Assembly (NCBI GenBank): GCA_007570785.1
Contig: ML662465.1
Location: forward strand, 2,163,052 to 2,227,051
Origin: Antilocapra americana
Taxonomy: Eukaryota > Chordata > Mammalia > Artiodactyla > Antilocapridae
Reading direction: 5' to 3'
DNA: 64,000 bases
The notes under the pieces are model-generated. The model searched no databases and had not been told where the DNA came from. It saw nothing but the letters and a program-made list of their open reading frames with translations. Below, one piece after another: positions 41,760 to 52,353 of this stretch (the first letter of the stretch is position 1; each line of letters begins with the position of its first letter). The translations under genes were made by a program, and so were the position numbers.

Positions 41760-42420
41760 CTTTTTCTTTAATTGAGGCATTATGTATAGTAAAGGGCACA
41801 GCTCTTAAGTGTTTAGCCTGATGATATTTTTTAAATATAATTACCATCAAGAAAAAGATAGAGAAACTTTATAATTCCCCAGGAGGGTCTCTTGTACTCT
41901 CTCCCAGTTGATACTCCCCAAAGATGACTCATACTATGATCTCTATCACCACAGATAGGCTCTTTTTGTAAACAGAATCCTTTGGCATAGACTCGTGTAT
42001 GGCTTCTTTTGCTAAACGTTATTCCTGTAAAGACTCTGATCGGTGTTATGTGTGGCAATATCCATTCTTTTTCACTGCTGCATATTATTCCATTGTGTTA
42101 ATGTGTCACAGTTAATCCATTTTACTGTTGGTGGGTAATTTTCCCCCCAGTTGGAGCTATGAACATTTTACCATTGGCACTATGATCATTTTTGTACATT
42201 CCTTTTCATGGAAGTAGCAGTCGTTTTCCTTGGATGTGTACTCAGGAGTGGAATTGCTGGGTCAAAGGGTAGGGATATATGTAGCTTTGGCAGTACCATC
42301 AGTTTCCCCAAGTGGATGTGCCATTTCACACTCCACGAGAGCTCCCATGGTGGCAGAGTCTCGTCACCATTTGATATTGCCAGGGCATTAACTTCAGCCA
42401 TTCTGGTGAGGGTGTAGTGG
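41760..42420 (-). mobile_element. Second L1 3' end with ORF2 C-terminus
   Basis: CTTTAATTGAGGCATTATGT, then TCTTTTTGTAAACAGAATCC and GGCTTCTTTTGCTAAACG are reversed 3' UTR. The minus-strand frame at 42186-42485 includes LPFDPAIPLL and HPRKTTATSMKRNVQK, which is ORF2 C-terminal. Degraded. Confidence 0.85.
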
Positions 42421-43554
42421 ATATTTAGCTTGGTTGTAAGTTCCCTGAGGACAGGCTCCAGAATCAGTGTTCTACTAAGCCACACCCTTCCCTGCTGCCC
42501 ACATCTGATTGGCCCAGGCTGTATACCTGACAGCTCACAGGGCCAATCGGAATTTAGAACTGAGACTTAAGTGACGCTGATAGGGCTGCTGAACCCTTGG
42601 AAAAGGACTTAAAAACCAGGGAGCCATGAGGTGTCCATTTCCATCAACACGAGGCTAAGAAAGTCAGTTTCCAGAGAGGGGAAAGGGAAACAGATGCAGG
42701 AAGGGATAGGAAGAGGACACACTGGGCATCTAAAGAGAAGTAGACATGGGGAAGCCGTGTTTCTGGCCCGTGAGGCTCTGCTGGACCCAGCTCTGTGTCC
42801 TGCATCCTTTGAGAGGCCTCCTAAGCTGCCCCCTTTCTACCTCACCTCCTCCTTTTGCCTCAGCCTCTTTTGAGTGGGTTGTTTTTCCTTCGCAACTAAA
42901 GAGCCTTGTAAAAGAAAGACTTTCTTTGTTTCTTTGCTGCCCTCCCCCTCCCCCCTTTTTTAAACCAAATCTTTGGGAAAATGTTAACCTCTCATTCAGC
43001 GGAGGGGAAGGGAAAGGGGGCCTGGCATTTGTTGGTCTCTCCCTGTGTGCCAGGCTTGTCATGGGCACATGACCTTGAAGGGGAGCCGCTGGTGTTACCC
43101 CATTTCACAGACTGGCAAGGCAAGGTGCAGAGAGGATCGGGGTGGTTCAGCTGACGATGTCCTCCCAGGCTGCCTAGCCCTCAGCCTGCGTCCTCTATTC
43201 GGCCAGCCCCACCACCACCACGCCCTTTGTCCTTGCTTGAGTCTGAGGGCTGAAGGAAGCACACAGGCCTCTGTCACTGCTTATAGAGTTCGCCTCCCAC
43301 CTCTCCTCCCACCTGCTACCAACAAGACCTGGGTAGAATAGGCTGTATTACAGTAAAGGAGAGCCATCCCTATGGGAACTCCAGAGATCCCCCCAGTTCC
43401 ACTGCCCCACCTCTGGAGTTTCATCTAATCCATATGCCCTTTCCATCAGTGCCTTGCTCCAAGTGCTCTTTGAAAATAACATAATTTTCTTCCAGAAAGT
43501 TCTTCCTTGGATGCAACTAAAATCCCACATGACACCATTGTGTCAAGATGAAGA
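42421..43554. other. No gene; old repeat traces
   Basis: 42.49-42.56 kb has GATTGGCCCAGGCTG facing GGGCCAATC, the unnamed CCAAT-bearing repeat. 43.05-43.16 kb reads as a minus-strand MIR (CCCCATTTCACAGACTGG, GGTGCAGAGAGGATCGG). Overlapping Pro/Arg-rich frames at 42730-43341 have no domain. Confidence 0.4.
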
Positions 43555-43745
43555 ATGTACTGGCCACAGAATCATATAGACTTGAGTCTTAATCCCGTTC
43601 CCCTGAGGTCTCTCTGAGCCTCAGTTTCTTCACCTGTAAAATGGGAATGAGAAATCTTACTCTGTGACGTTTTTGTTAGACTTAAGTAAAAGGAAAGTGT
43701 CTAGCCTCACTCTTGGCACATAAGTGACGGATACATAGTAATTGT
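43555..43745 (+). mobile_element. MIR SINE
   Basis: TAGACTTGAGTCTTAATCCC, then GAGCCTCAGTTTCTTCACCT, GTAAAATGGGAATGAGAAAT and CTTGGCACATAAGTGACGG, plus orientation. Confidence 0.88.
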
Positions 43746-44569
43746 TTTTGAATTTATTATAGTTTCTTTTGTCCTGGGAGTTCCTGATAACAGGGACACG
43801 GTTAAGTACCTGTTCTCTACATGGGCTTAATGGTCTCTGTCTGGCTGTTGCTGCGGTCAAACAACCCCCCGATCCTTTTGAAATGCCTCATCAGCAAGCC
43901 CAACCTTTCTCTGGGAACCTCAGGGCAGCATCACTAGCTATGAGGCCTTGGCTTGTTGCTAGATGCAGAGAAAACAAATATTGTTTTAGAAACATTAATA
44001 ATTGAGAGGTTTTCAGCAGAGAATTGGCCAGCAATAAGGGAATTGAAAATTAAGACTAAGATACTACCTCAAGCAGATTTCCTGATGAATAATTCACAGG
44101 GCCAGTGCCCATGAAAACCTAGATGAGAAACTACCTCCCCACCACTGCCACCAGCCCCATCACCTAGACTTTTTCCTGACTTCTCAGTGGGGGAAGGGGC
44201 ATCTAAGAAAGGAAATAAGAGCCAAGAACAAGCCAGAGTTCTGATTTGAGATTTCATCAGAGTTTTGTCCACATGTTGCTCTGTGACCATTGATAAATTG
44301 TGTCCCTCTCTGAGTAGCAATCCTGCCATCTTTGAACTGATGATGATGCTTTGAAAACCAAGTGATGAAAGGGACTTTGAGCACCCACTGAGCCTCTGTT
44401 TCCAGGAGATCTTTACCCAAAGCCTTTGGAGGATGGGGTTTATTCCTTTTTCAGACCTGCCTCCTTCCTTCTATTAGTTCACATTCACTGAGTGGCTGCT
44501 GTGTGCTGAGTGCTGGGGTATTGTCTTCCCAGAGGAGAAAACTGTCAGGGAAGTGGCCAATTACAATTC
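43746..44569. other. No gene recognised
   Basis: Unique non-coding sequence. Frames at 43769-44420 show no domain or exon signals. Confidence 0.4.
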
Positions 44570-45200
44570 AGAAGGACTTAGAAAAAGATGGAGCAAAGCA
44601 GAAGGCCATGAGAGTACAGGGAATGGATATCTAAATGCAGTCTGGGGTGAGATCAGGGAGGGCTTTCTGGTGGAAGAGATACCAAATTAGGTCTTATGAA
44701 GAGAGCTGAGTAGGAAACAAAGGGAAGAAGGGTGTTACAGACTGAGAGACAATTTTCAAAAAGACCCAGAAGAGAGGCTTCCCTGGTAGCTGCATCGGTA
44801 AAGAATCTGCCTGGAATGCAGGAAGCTGGGGTTCGATCCCTGGGTCAGGAAGATTCCCTGGAGAAGGAAATGGCAACCTGCTCCAGGATTCTTGCCTGGA
44901 AAATCCTATGGACAGAGAACTGGTGTGGTACAGTCCATGGGGTCACTAGAGTTGGAAATGACTTAGCGACTAAGCCACCACCAGAAGAGAGAGAAGGGAA
45001 AGGTACTTTTGTGGGGAATGCATGGGGACGTGGGCTTGTGTGGGAGGGGCTGGAGAAGAAGCTGGATTGTGGAAGACATTAAGGTCAAGTTAAGACATTC
45101 CCATTTGGATTTTACCCTAAAGGGCAATGGGGAGCCATCGAAGGTTTAAGCAAGGCGCTAGAAACCTGATTGGATTTGTTTTAGGAAGATCCTGGGATGC
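44570..45200 (+). mobile_element. Ancient dispersed repeat, split by a SINE
   Basis: AGCAGAAGGCCATGAGAGTA, then ATTTGGATTTTACCCTAAAG, GCAATGGGGAGCCATCGAAG, GTTTAAGCAAGG and GATTGGATTTG follow the same old repeat as 17.4 kb. A Bov-tA at 44777-44980 interrupts it. Confidence 0.6.
44777..44980 (+). mobile_element. Bov-tA SINE with 11-bp duplication
   Basis: Head CTTCCCTGGTAGCTGCATCG with B-box GGTTCGATCC. The body ends GACTTAGCGACTAAGCCACC. CCAGAAGAGAG at 44766-44776 and 44981-44991 is a perfect target duplication. Confidence 0.96.
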
Positions 45201-45489
45201 TGCATGGAGCACTTGGTTCTCATTGTCTCCAGTCAGCTCTTATGAGGTGTGCGGGCTTAAACCCTCTCACCCTGTTCAAACTGCCTCCTTGCCACCCTTG
45301 GCTAAAAAAATCATTCTTTATGTTTCTGGAGTTTATCCAGTCTCAGATTACCTTCTTATTTCTGTTCATCCATTGCATCTGTTCTTTGGGGGGTGGGAGA
45401 AGTTTATGTGGGGTTCCCAAGAAGGACATCCATTCACCTCTTTTGCCAACTTATCAGCTGAAACTGGATCCTGCCAAGTTCGGGGTACT
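45201..45489. other. No gene recognised
   Basis: Unique sequence. The 171- and 136-codon frames across 45127-45712 run into SINE and BovB sequence and are not genes. Confidence 0.4.
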
Positions 45490-45578
45490 GCTCTGTGCTC
45501 AGTGGCGTCCGACTCTTTGCCACCCCATGAACTGTAGGCTGCCAGGCTTCTCTGTCCATAGGATTCTCCAGAGTATTT
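45490..45578 (-). mobile_element. Bov-A fragment
   Basis: CTCAGTGGCGTCCGACTCTT, then CCATGAACTGTAGGCTGCCA and GATTCTCCAGAGTATT, minus orientation, truncated. Confidence 0.85.
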
Positions 45579-45595
45579 ACTCCAGAGTTGTTACA

Positions 45596-46178
45596 TGTTG
45601 TTGTTCAGTTGCTAAGTCGTGTCTGACTCTTTGTGACCCCGTGGACTGCAGCATGCCAGACTTCCCTGTCCTTCACTATCTCCCAGAGTTTGCTCAGACT
45701 CATGTCTACTGAGTTGGTGATGCCACTCAACCATCTCATCCTCTGTCAGACCCTTCTTTTGCCTTCACTCTTTCCCAGCATCAGGGTCTTTTCCAATGAG
45801 TTGGCTCTTCGCATCAGGTGGCCAAAGTACTGGAGCTTGAGCTTCAGCATCAGTCCTTCCAATGAATTATTCAGGACAGATTTCCTTTAGGATTGATTGG
45901 TTGGATCTCCTTGCAGTCCAAGGGACTCTCAAGAGTCTTCTCCAGCACCACAGTTTGAAAGCATCAATTTTTTGGCTCTCAGCTTTCTTTATGATCCGAC
46001 TCTCACATTCATACACGGCTACTGGAAAAACCATAGCTTTGACTATTCGGACCTTTGTTGGTAAAGTGATTCTCTGCTTTTTAATGCGCTATCTAGGTTT
46101 GCCATAGCTTTTCTTCCAAGGAGCAAGCATCACTGTCTGCAGTGATTTTGGAGCCCAAGAAAATAAAATCTGCCACTG
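45596..46178 (-). mobile_element. BovB 3' fragment
   Basis: Starts TTGTTGTTCAGTTGCTAAGT, then GCATCAGGGTCTTTTCCAAT, GGATCTCCTTGCAGTCCAAG and GGAAAAACCATAGCTTTGAC, ending in the RT-downstream CTGTCTGCAGTGATTTTGG. 5'-truncated and frame-broken. Confidence 0.95.
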
Positions 46179-47283
46179 AGGTTGTTGATGTTTTTTTGAA
46201 TGGGATGGGACCTATTCTCCTCAGAGGTTATGATCCCTCCACCCAGGGCATGAGGGCACAAAAGGCCCTCCCACTTTGACTGAAGGTGGGACCAGCTCTG
46301 AGTTGCAATTAACTCTGCAGAAGCCCCCACCCCACCTACCTCACACCCTCGGTTCTCCCCACCCTGCCCCGCTGTGAGATCAGCCTGAGGTCAGTCTCCA
46401 GTACCCTCCCTTCCCCAGCCTGTTTCCCTCTCCCCTTCTTCTTGAAACAAAAACCCCCATCTCAGGCTCTGCTTCTGAGGGACCCAACCTACTCCCCCTC
46501 CCTGCGCATGATGAGCTGTGGACTGAGAATCACACAGCAAGCTCCAGGCTCAGAAAGCACCATAATCCCCAGACTCCATCCATTTTACCCACTGTTTTTG
46601 GAGTGGGCAGAGGAGGAGAGGTCAGAAGCTTGCATCCAACAGAACCAGCACATCGTAGCATGAAAGATGACCTCCTTCCATGCAGGATCTGGGGATGGAG
46701 GCCAAGGGAGCACCGGGGATGAGAAGTCCCGGATTCGGTCAGTGTGTGAAGCCCACCTGCTCATCTAGCCTTTGAAGTCTGAGGGCTGCCGCGGTCTGCT
46801 GGACAGACAGCATTTGTAAGCAGCTCTCTCCCCAGCCCAGTTAATAATTCAGCAGCCAGAGCCTGCAGCTAACCCATCATTCCAACCCCGCTGTACCCTG
46901 AAAGCCGAGCTAGTGGACAGGAAAGAAAAAATCGCCAAGCCCACTTGAAAAATGGTCCTCACTTCAAGAGCTTGCTGCATGCCCAGTGCTGGGGTGGGAG
47001 AGAGCCAGGCGGAGACCCATCTGTTGGGCAGACAGTGAGAGAAGAATAGAGCTGTCCTGGGGGCTGGGGGATGCACAGCGAGTGGTAGTTAACTTTTGGA
47101 TCCTGAACCACATTTGTTTTTGGACAGTGGGCCATAGTCGCTGGTGAATGGACCCAACTCTCCTCTTTCTGCTTCAGCCATGCATCCTTCACTCATTTGC
47201 CTGCCCACTGATTCATTTATTCAGTCGGCACTCGTTGGTGCTGCTGACAGGGATGGGGCCTTGAAGATACAGATGGAGTGGAG
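46179..47283. other. No gene recognised
   Basis: Unique, moderately GC-rich non-coding sequence. Frames at 46130-46663 and 46849-47192 show no domain. Confidence 0.4.
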
Positions 47284-47407
47284 TTGGGAATTTCCTGGTG
47301 GTCTAGTGGCTAAGACTTGGTGCTTTCACTGCTGTGGGCCTAGGTTTGATCCCTGGTTGGTGATCTAAGATTTCACAAGCCATCAGACTTGGCTGAAAAA
47401 AAAATAT
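47284..47407 (+). mobile_element. Short tRNA-derived SINE (CHR-type)
   Basis: Head GGAATTTCCTGGTGGTCTAG with B-box GGTTTGATCC, then a short body and a terminal A-run (about 47396-47404). It lacks the long CHR-2 body. Confidence 0.75.
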
Positions 47408-47582
47408 CAAATGGGGTGAGGCGTGGCATCTCCACTCAGGGAGACAGACACATCCAGTGGGAGGCACTGTATTTAGGGGCCCGAGTCAAGGAATGACTGG
47501 CTGGGTGCCCTGTGTCTGGGTGTGGCCTATGGCCTGGCTTTGCTGCGTGAGTCCAAAACAGAGAGGGGAGGGTAGAGGGGCT
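47408..47582. other. No gene recognised
   Basis: Short unique stretch. Confidence 0.35.
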
Positions 47583-47990
47583 GATGATTTAGATCATGAA
47601 TTCTGGAGCCAGACTGTTAGGGTTCAAATCCCAGCCTGCCAACTGACTCACACAGTGTTAGCCTTCCGGTGCCTCAGTTCGCGGGCATGCTTAATCGCTT
47701 AGTTGTGTCCTACTCTTTGCGACGCCATAGGCTGTAGCTGGCCAGGCTCCTCTGTCCGTGGGGATTCTCCACCCAAGAATACTAGAGTGGGTTGCCATGC
47801 CCTCCTCCAGGGGATCTTCCCAACCCCTGGGATCGAACCCGTGTTTCTTTTGTCTCCTGCATCGGCAGGCAGACTCTTTACCAACTGTGACATCTGGGAA
47901 GCCTGTGCCTCAGTTTCCCCATAGGTAAAATGGAATTAATAATGGGAGGCTGATACAAAGTTGCCCCTGTTGGTAAGATAATGAACAGGG
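47583..47990 (+). mobile_element. MIR SINE split by Bov-tA
   Basis: The left half (GAATTCTGGAGCCAGACTGT, GGGTTCAAATCCCAGCC, GTGCCTCAGTT) and right half (GTGCCTCAGTTTCCCCATAG, GTAAAATGGAATTAATAATG) join exactly across the inserted SINE. Confidence 0.92.
47680..47904 (-). mobile_element. Bov-tA SINE inside MIR
   Basis: Minus-strand copy, complete, with a head insertion (CGTGTTTCTTTTGTCTCCTG). GTGCCTCAGTT at 47669-47679 and 47905-47915 is the perfect 11-bp target duplication, made from MIR sequence. Confidence 0.96.
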
Positions 47991-48075
47991 AGCCAGATTG
48001 TTAAAAGGAAAAACCACAGCTCTGGCAAATACAAAGTTCCGGTAAAGCAAAGCTTCCTTTAGAAAATGACTTGGT

Positions 48076-48543
48076 CAGTGGTTCCCGACCTTTTTGGCAC
48101 CAGGGGCCAGTTTGTGGAATACAATTTTTCCAAGGACCAGGCAGGGGAGGCGGGGGAAGGTTTCAGGATGATTCAAGTGAATTACATTTATTGTGCACTT
48201 TATTTCTATTATTATTATGTTGTGATATGTAATGAAACAATTATACTACTCACCATAATTCAGAATCAGATCGTCAGGCATTTGATTCTCATACGGAGCA
48301 CCCAACCTAGATCATTTCCACGTGCAGTTCATAGTAGGATTCGCACTCCTGTGAGAATGCCTATCTAATGCTGCCACTCATCTGACAGGTGGTGGAGCTC
48401 AGGCAGTAACGTGAGCGATGGTGAGCAGCTGTAAATATCAGTGGAGTTTTGCTCACTTGCCCGCTAACTCCTGCTGTGCAGCCCAGTTCCCAACAGGCCA
48501 CAGACCACTACTGATCTATGGCCAGAGTCTTGGGGGACCCCTG
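48076..48543. mobile_element. Non-autonomous hAT-type DNA transposon, near complete
   Basis: CAGTGGTTCCCGACC opens and CTTGGGGGACCCCTG closes a 468-bp element, and these termini are inverted at 10 of 15 positions. The interior has TTGGCACCAGGGGCCAG, then TTGATTCTCATACGGAGCAC and CAGCCCAGTTCCCAACAGGC. Flanks GACTTGGT (48068-48075) and GAGTTGGC (48544-48551) match at 6 of 8, the 8-bp duplication expected of hAT elements. No transposase. Confidence 0.85.
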
Positions 48544-48739
48544 GAGTTGGCAGGTTCTATAAAGTGAAGCATGCTTGTAGTTATACCATTCAACCACTTC
48601 CCTCCTAGATATTCACTTAAGTGAACTGATGAACTCATACTGGCACAAAATCTAGTGCATCAATATTTATTAGAGAGTTCATCACGAATCATATTCTGGA
48701 TAAATACAGATGATGTTAGTGGGCCACCAACGCGTTAGC

Positions 48740-49215
48740 TATGAGTTTAAGCAGCCAGGCTCAAACTGTGTGATCCCACGTATGTGACTTTCTGGGAAAT
48801 GGTAGGGACAGAAAAGTGGTCGGTGATTGCGAGGGCAGGAGGAGGGATGGATATAAGACTTTTGGACATAACAAGGGAAGGAGAGGGTGGGACAAATTGA
48901 CAGAGTGGCGTTGACATATATGCACCAAGTCTGGCGTGTTGCAGTCTCTGGGGTCCAGAGTCGGACACGACTGAGTGAACTGATCTGAACTGAATGTGTA
49001 AACTAGCTAGTGTATATAGCACAGGGATCTCAGCTCGGTGATCCGGGATGACCTATTAAAGGTGAGATGGCGCGGAGCGGGGCAGGGCTGGGAGGGAGGC
49101 TCAAGAGGGAGGGTTCAAGAGCTCAAGAGGGAGCCCTGCAGATGGCTGGTTCACTTTGCTGTACAGCAGAAACCAACTTTAGTTTATAAAGCAATGATTC
49201 TCCAATTAAAAAAAT
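48740..49215 (+). mobile_element. L1 3' end split by Bov-A
   Basis: GGGACAAATTGACAGAGTGG, then CTAGTGTATATAGCACAGGG, GGTTCACTTTGCTGTACAGC and TAAAGCAATGATTCTCC, plus orientation, interrupted at 48.93-49.00 kb. Confidence 0.8.
48927..48995 (+). mobile_element. Bov-A tail fragment in L1
   Basis: AAGTCTGGCGTGTTGCAGTC, then GAGTCGGACACGACTGAGTG and AACTGATCTGAACTGAATG, plus orientation, short. Confidence 0.88.
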
Positions 49216-49580
49216 CAGAACTGTGCACTAAAAAGGGTGAAGTATAATGTGTGGAAATTATAGTGCATGGAAATTATGGCAGACAGAGGAAAGAGCAGGT
49301 ACAAAGACCCAGAGGCTTGAACTCAGGTTTGAGACAGTACCTAGCAGTTTAGGGGGAAGTAGCTGGAGGTGAGGTGGAGAAAACATATGTATGTTGTTTT
49401 GTGAAGAGCCTTGAATGTCATGACAAATTCTTTGGACAGTGGGAAAATTTGAAAAATCCCTCTGTTTTCTGGTTAGTGGCAAAACCCACTAACCTGGTGT
49501 GTGTGGGCCTGGTCCTGCCTCCAGAAATGTTTTCGTTTGCTCCCTCTTTAAAATATTTTTGAATTTTTGACTTTGATTTT
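49216..49580. other. No gene; old repeat trace
   Basis: AGCAGGTACAAAGACCCAGA, GGCTTGAACTC and AGAGCCTTGAATGTCATGAC resemble the ancient repeat also at 17.4 and 44.6 kb. Confidence 0.4.
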
Positions 49581-49740
49581 ATTTTTTGAGGTTTAGAACA
49601 GAGTCAATCTGTTTTTTTAAATTTATATCAAAGGATAGTTGATTAACAATGTTGAGCTAGTTTCAGGTGTACAGTGAAGTGAATCAGTGTGGTGTATATA
49701 TATTATATACATATTTGTTATATGTATTTTATATATTTGT

Positions 49741-50235
49741 TCAGTTCAGTAGCTCAGTTTAGTCGTGTCTTGATTCTTTGTGGCCCCAGGGACTGCAGCA
49801 TGCCAGGCCTCCCCTGTCCATCACCAATTCTCAGAGCTTGCTTAAACTCATGTCCATCAAGTCGGTGATGTCATCCAACCATCTCGTCCTCTGTTATCCC
49901 CTTCTCCTCCTGCCTTCAATCTTTCCCAGCATCAGGGTCTTTTCCAGTGAGTCAGTTCTTTGCATCAGGTGGCCAAAGTACTGGAGTTTCAGCTTCAACA
50001 TCAGTCCTTCCAATGAAAATTCAGGACTGATTTCCTTTAGAGTTGACTGGTTTGATCTCCTTGCAGTCCAAAGGACTCTCAAGAGTCTTCTCCAACACCA
50101 CAGTTCAAAAAAAAGCATCAGTTCTTTGATGCTCAGCTTTCTCTATGGTCTAACTCTCACATCCATGCATGACTACTGGAAAAACCATAGCTTTGAATAG
50201 GCAGACCTTTGTTGGTGAAGTAATGTCTCTGCTTT
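49741..50235 (-). mobile_element. BovB 3' fragment nested in L1
   Basis: AGTTCAGTAGCTCAGTTTAG, then GCATCAGGGTCTTTTCCAGT, GATCTCCTTGCAGTCCAAAG and GGAAAAACCATAGCTTTGAA. The minus frame at 49894-50118 encodes the BovB C-terminal peptide pattern (LWCWRRLLRVLWTARRSNQS). Dead. Confidence 0.95.
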
Positions 50236-50596
50236 ATCCATTCTTTTTCAGATTCTTTTTCCATATAGGTTATTACAGAATGTTGAGTCCCCTGTGCTAT
50301 ACAGTAGGTCCTTTTTTATCTATTTTACATAGAGTAGTGTGTATATGTTAATCCCAATATCCTAATTTATCATTTTACCCCATATTTCCTTTTTGGTAAC
50401 TGTAAGTTTGATTTTGAGATCTGAGAGTCTGTTTCTATTTTGTAAATAAGTTCACTTGATTCATATTTAGATTTCATGTATAAGTGGTATCTCTGGCTTA
50501 TTTTACTTTGTATGATAATTTCTAGGTCCAATCAACCATGTTGCTTCAAGTGGCGCTATTTCATTATATTTTATGGCTGAGTAGTATTCTATTGTG

Positions 50597-50863
50597 GAGA
50601 AGGCACTGGCACCCCACTCCAGTACACTTGCCTGGAAAATCCCATGGATGGAGGAGCCTGGTAGGTTGCAGTCCATGGGGTTGCTAGGAGTCGGACACAA
50701 CTGAGAGACTTCACTTTCCCTTTTCCCTTTCATGCATTGGAGAGGAAATGGCAACCCACTCCAGTGTTCTTGCCTGGAGAATCCCAGGGATGGGGGAGCC
50801 TGGTGGCCTGCTGTCTTTGGGGTTGCAGAGAGTTGGACACGACTGAAGTGACTTAACAACAGC
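50597..50863 (+). mobile_element. Bov-A2 SINE (two Bov-A units) with perfect duplication
   Basis: Two successive Bov-A monomers (GGCACCCCACTCCAGTACAC first, GGCAACCCACTCCAGTGTTC second), each with GTTGC...GACAC..ACTGA. AGTATTCTATTGTG at 50583-50596 and 50864-50877 is a perfect 14-bp target duplication. Precise and recent. Confidence 0.97.
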
Positions 50864-50907
50864 AGTATTCTATTGTGTGTATATAAATATAAATACCAAT
50901 ATATATA

Positions 50908-50938
<31 letters not shown>

Positions 50939-51060
50939 GCCCATCTTCTTTATCCATTCTTCTATCACTGGACATTTAGGTTGCTTCCATGTCTTGCCTA
51001 TTATAAATAGTGCTGCTGTTAACACTGGGGTGACCTATGTGTTGAAAATCAGGACATTTT

Positions 51061-51209
51061 ACATAGAATCCTACTGCATTGCTGCCTTCTCTTTAGATGG
51101 GACATGTGTCAAAGCCACACCTGACCCCCTCACCTTCCTGGCCCTGGCAGGTGTCAGGTTTTGACCCCAGAGGTTGAAAGTGGGCTAGAGGAGGAAGAGA
51201 CCAAGGTCA
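51061..51209. other. No gene recognised
   Basis: Short unique stretch. Confidence 0.35.
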
Positions 51210-51345
51210 GAGACATCCCCCAGTCCTGGCTGAGCATCATGGGGAACTTTAAATACTTACGTTGTCCAGGCTGAGTCTCTGGGGGTGGGCTGGTCATCTG
51301 TATCTTAACAATGTCCCCCAGGTGGTCCTAATATGCAGCCAGGAC
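51210..51345 (+). mobile_element. MER5A-like hAT relic
   Basis: GAGCATCATGGGGAACTTTA, then TCTCTGGGGGTGGGCTGGTC, CATCTGTATCTTAACAATG and CCCAGGTGGTCCTAATATGC follow MER5A order. Confidence 0.7.
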
Positions 51346-52044
51346 TGGGCGGAAGGTGATGGCCTGGGTTAGGGGGTCAGCAGTGGGGGTGGGAGAGGTT
51401 GAGGGACCGACAGGATGTGTAAGGGGGAGGGGGAAGACCACTGTGATGCAGGATCTGGCTTGGACAATCAGGAGTGATGATGTCATCTGCAGAGAGGGGA
51501 CAAGGGAGGAGAAGTGGTCAGGGGAAGGCTGAGTGCTCAGCTTTGGCCATGCTGTGTCCAAGAAGTCTGCGGCCTCCTGACCAAGGGCCCCAGCGTGCAG
51601 TTGTCTTGTCCTGCTGTGCCTCTGTGTCTTTGTTCACCTCTGGGACAGGAAAGCAGGGGACTGTCCCCAGGGGAGAGCTGACAGTGGTGGGGGTGATGAG
51701 GCAGCCAAGCTTCCCCGGCAGCCATGGCAGACAGAGGGTCACTTGGATAGGGTCGGGGGCCCTTCTCTTGTCTGCCTCGCTCATGGGAGCACAGGCCATG
51801 CTGAGTGACTTTGCCTGCAGGGAAGTGGGGGAGACTGTCCTCCAAAGGGGTGCTCGTGCTCAAGATAAAGGGACCCACCCATCCAGACACTTGGAGCCCT
51901 CAAACCCAAAACCACTCACCCTTCCACAAACCCATCAAAGCCACTTGCTGAACCATCTTGACTGCTAAGCCAATAGTGCAACTCATTATTATTTTTTTTG
52001 GTCAAGAATGTTTTTCTTCCTATTAGCAACTCAACTTATTCCTC
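51346..52044. other. No convincing gene
   Basis: A 164-codon plus frame (51474-51968) and two minus frames overlap here, but none shows a domain, signal peptide or codon pattern that marks it as real. No transposon is recognised. Confidence 0.4.
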
Positions 52045-52275
52045 AGTGAAACCACTGTGCCCATTTTACAGATAGGCCAGAAAAGAGAAGGAAGGAAATG
52101 GTTCTAGCCAGGTTCTTAATGTACATTCTTGTGTGATCCATAAAACCATCCGGTCTGTATATGAAATAGGGGTGATTGGTCCCATTTTCCATATGGGCAA
52201 ACTGAGGCTCAGACTGCATAAGGATTATGTAGCCAAGTTGGTGGCTAAGCCTGATTCTCTACATGATTCTTCAGT
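52045..52275 (-). mobile_element. Two adjacent MIR relics
   Basis: 52.05-52.11 kb (ACTGTGCCCATTTTACAGAT) and 52.16-52.28 kb (TTGGTCCCATTTTCCATATG, GGCAAACTGAGGCTCAGACT) both read in minus orientation. Confidence 0.75.
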
Positions 52276-52308
52276 GTGATCATGGCCTTGCCAGGAATGT
52301 GCACAGAC

Positions 52309-52329
52309 TCACACACACACACACACACA
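52309..52329. repeat. (CA)n microsatellite; GT-rich on the minus strand
   Basis: A short CA run of about 10 units. On the minus strand it lies about 20-40 nt beyond an AATAAA signal, where a GU-rich downstream element would be expected. Confidence 0.85.
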
Positions 52330-52347
52330 GAGCCTCTCCAGACACCT

Positions 52348-52353
52348 TTTATT
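52348..52353 (-). terminator. Candidate poly(A) signal for the 54-kb unit
   Basis: AATAAA on the minus strand, followed after about 20 nt by a GT-rich stretch. This is the usual arrangement of a mammalian cleavage and polyadenylation site. With the TATA box at 54317-54323 it would define a transcript of about 1.95 kb. A six-base match alone is common, so support rests on the combination. Confidence 0.45.

Larger units (their letters stand above)
49581..51060 (-). mobile_element. L1 3' end carrying two younger insertions
   Basis: One reversed L1 3' UTR is in three pieces: 49.58-49.74 kb (GGATAGTTGATTAACAATGT), 50.24-50.58 kb (CCTGTGCTATACAGTAGGTC, ATAATTTCTAGGTCCAATC) and 50.88-51.06 kb (TTATCCATTCTTCTATCACT). 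BovB and Bov-A2 separate the pieces. A (TA)n lies at 50899-50938. Confidence 0.9.

Noticed and set aside
45127..45890. 136-, 171- and 85-codon plus-strand ORFs
   Set aside because: They cross into Bov-A and antisense BovB sequence.
51474..51968. 164-codon plus-strand ORF with two overlapping minus-strand ORFs
   Set aside because: Both strands are open at once in GC-rich sequence, no motif is recognisable, and no promoter is nearby. Treated as chance.
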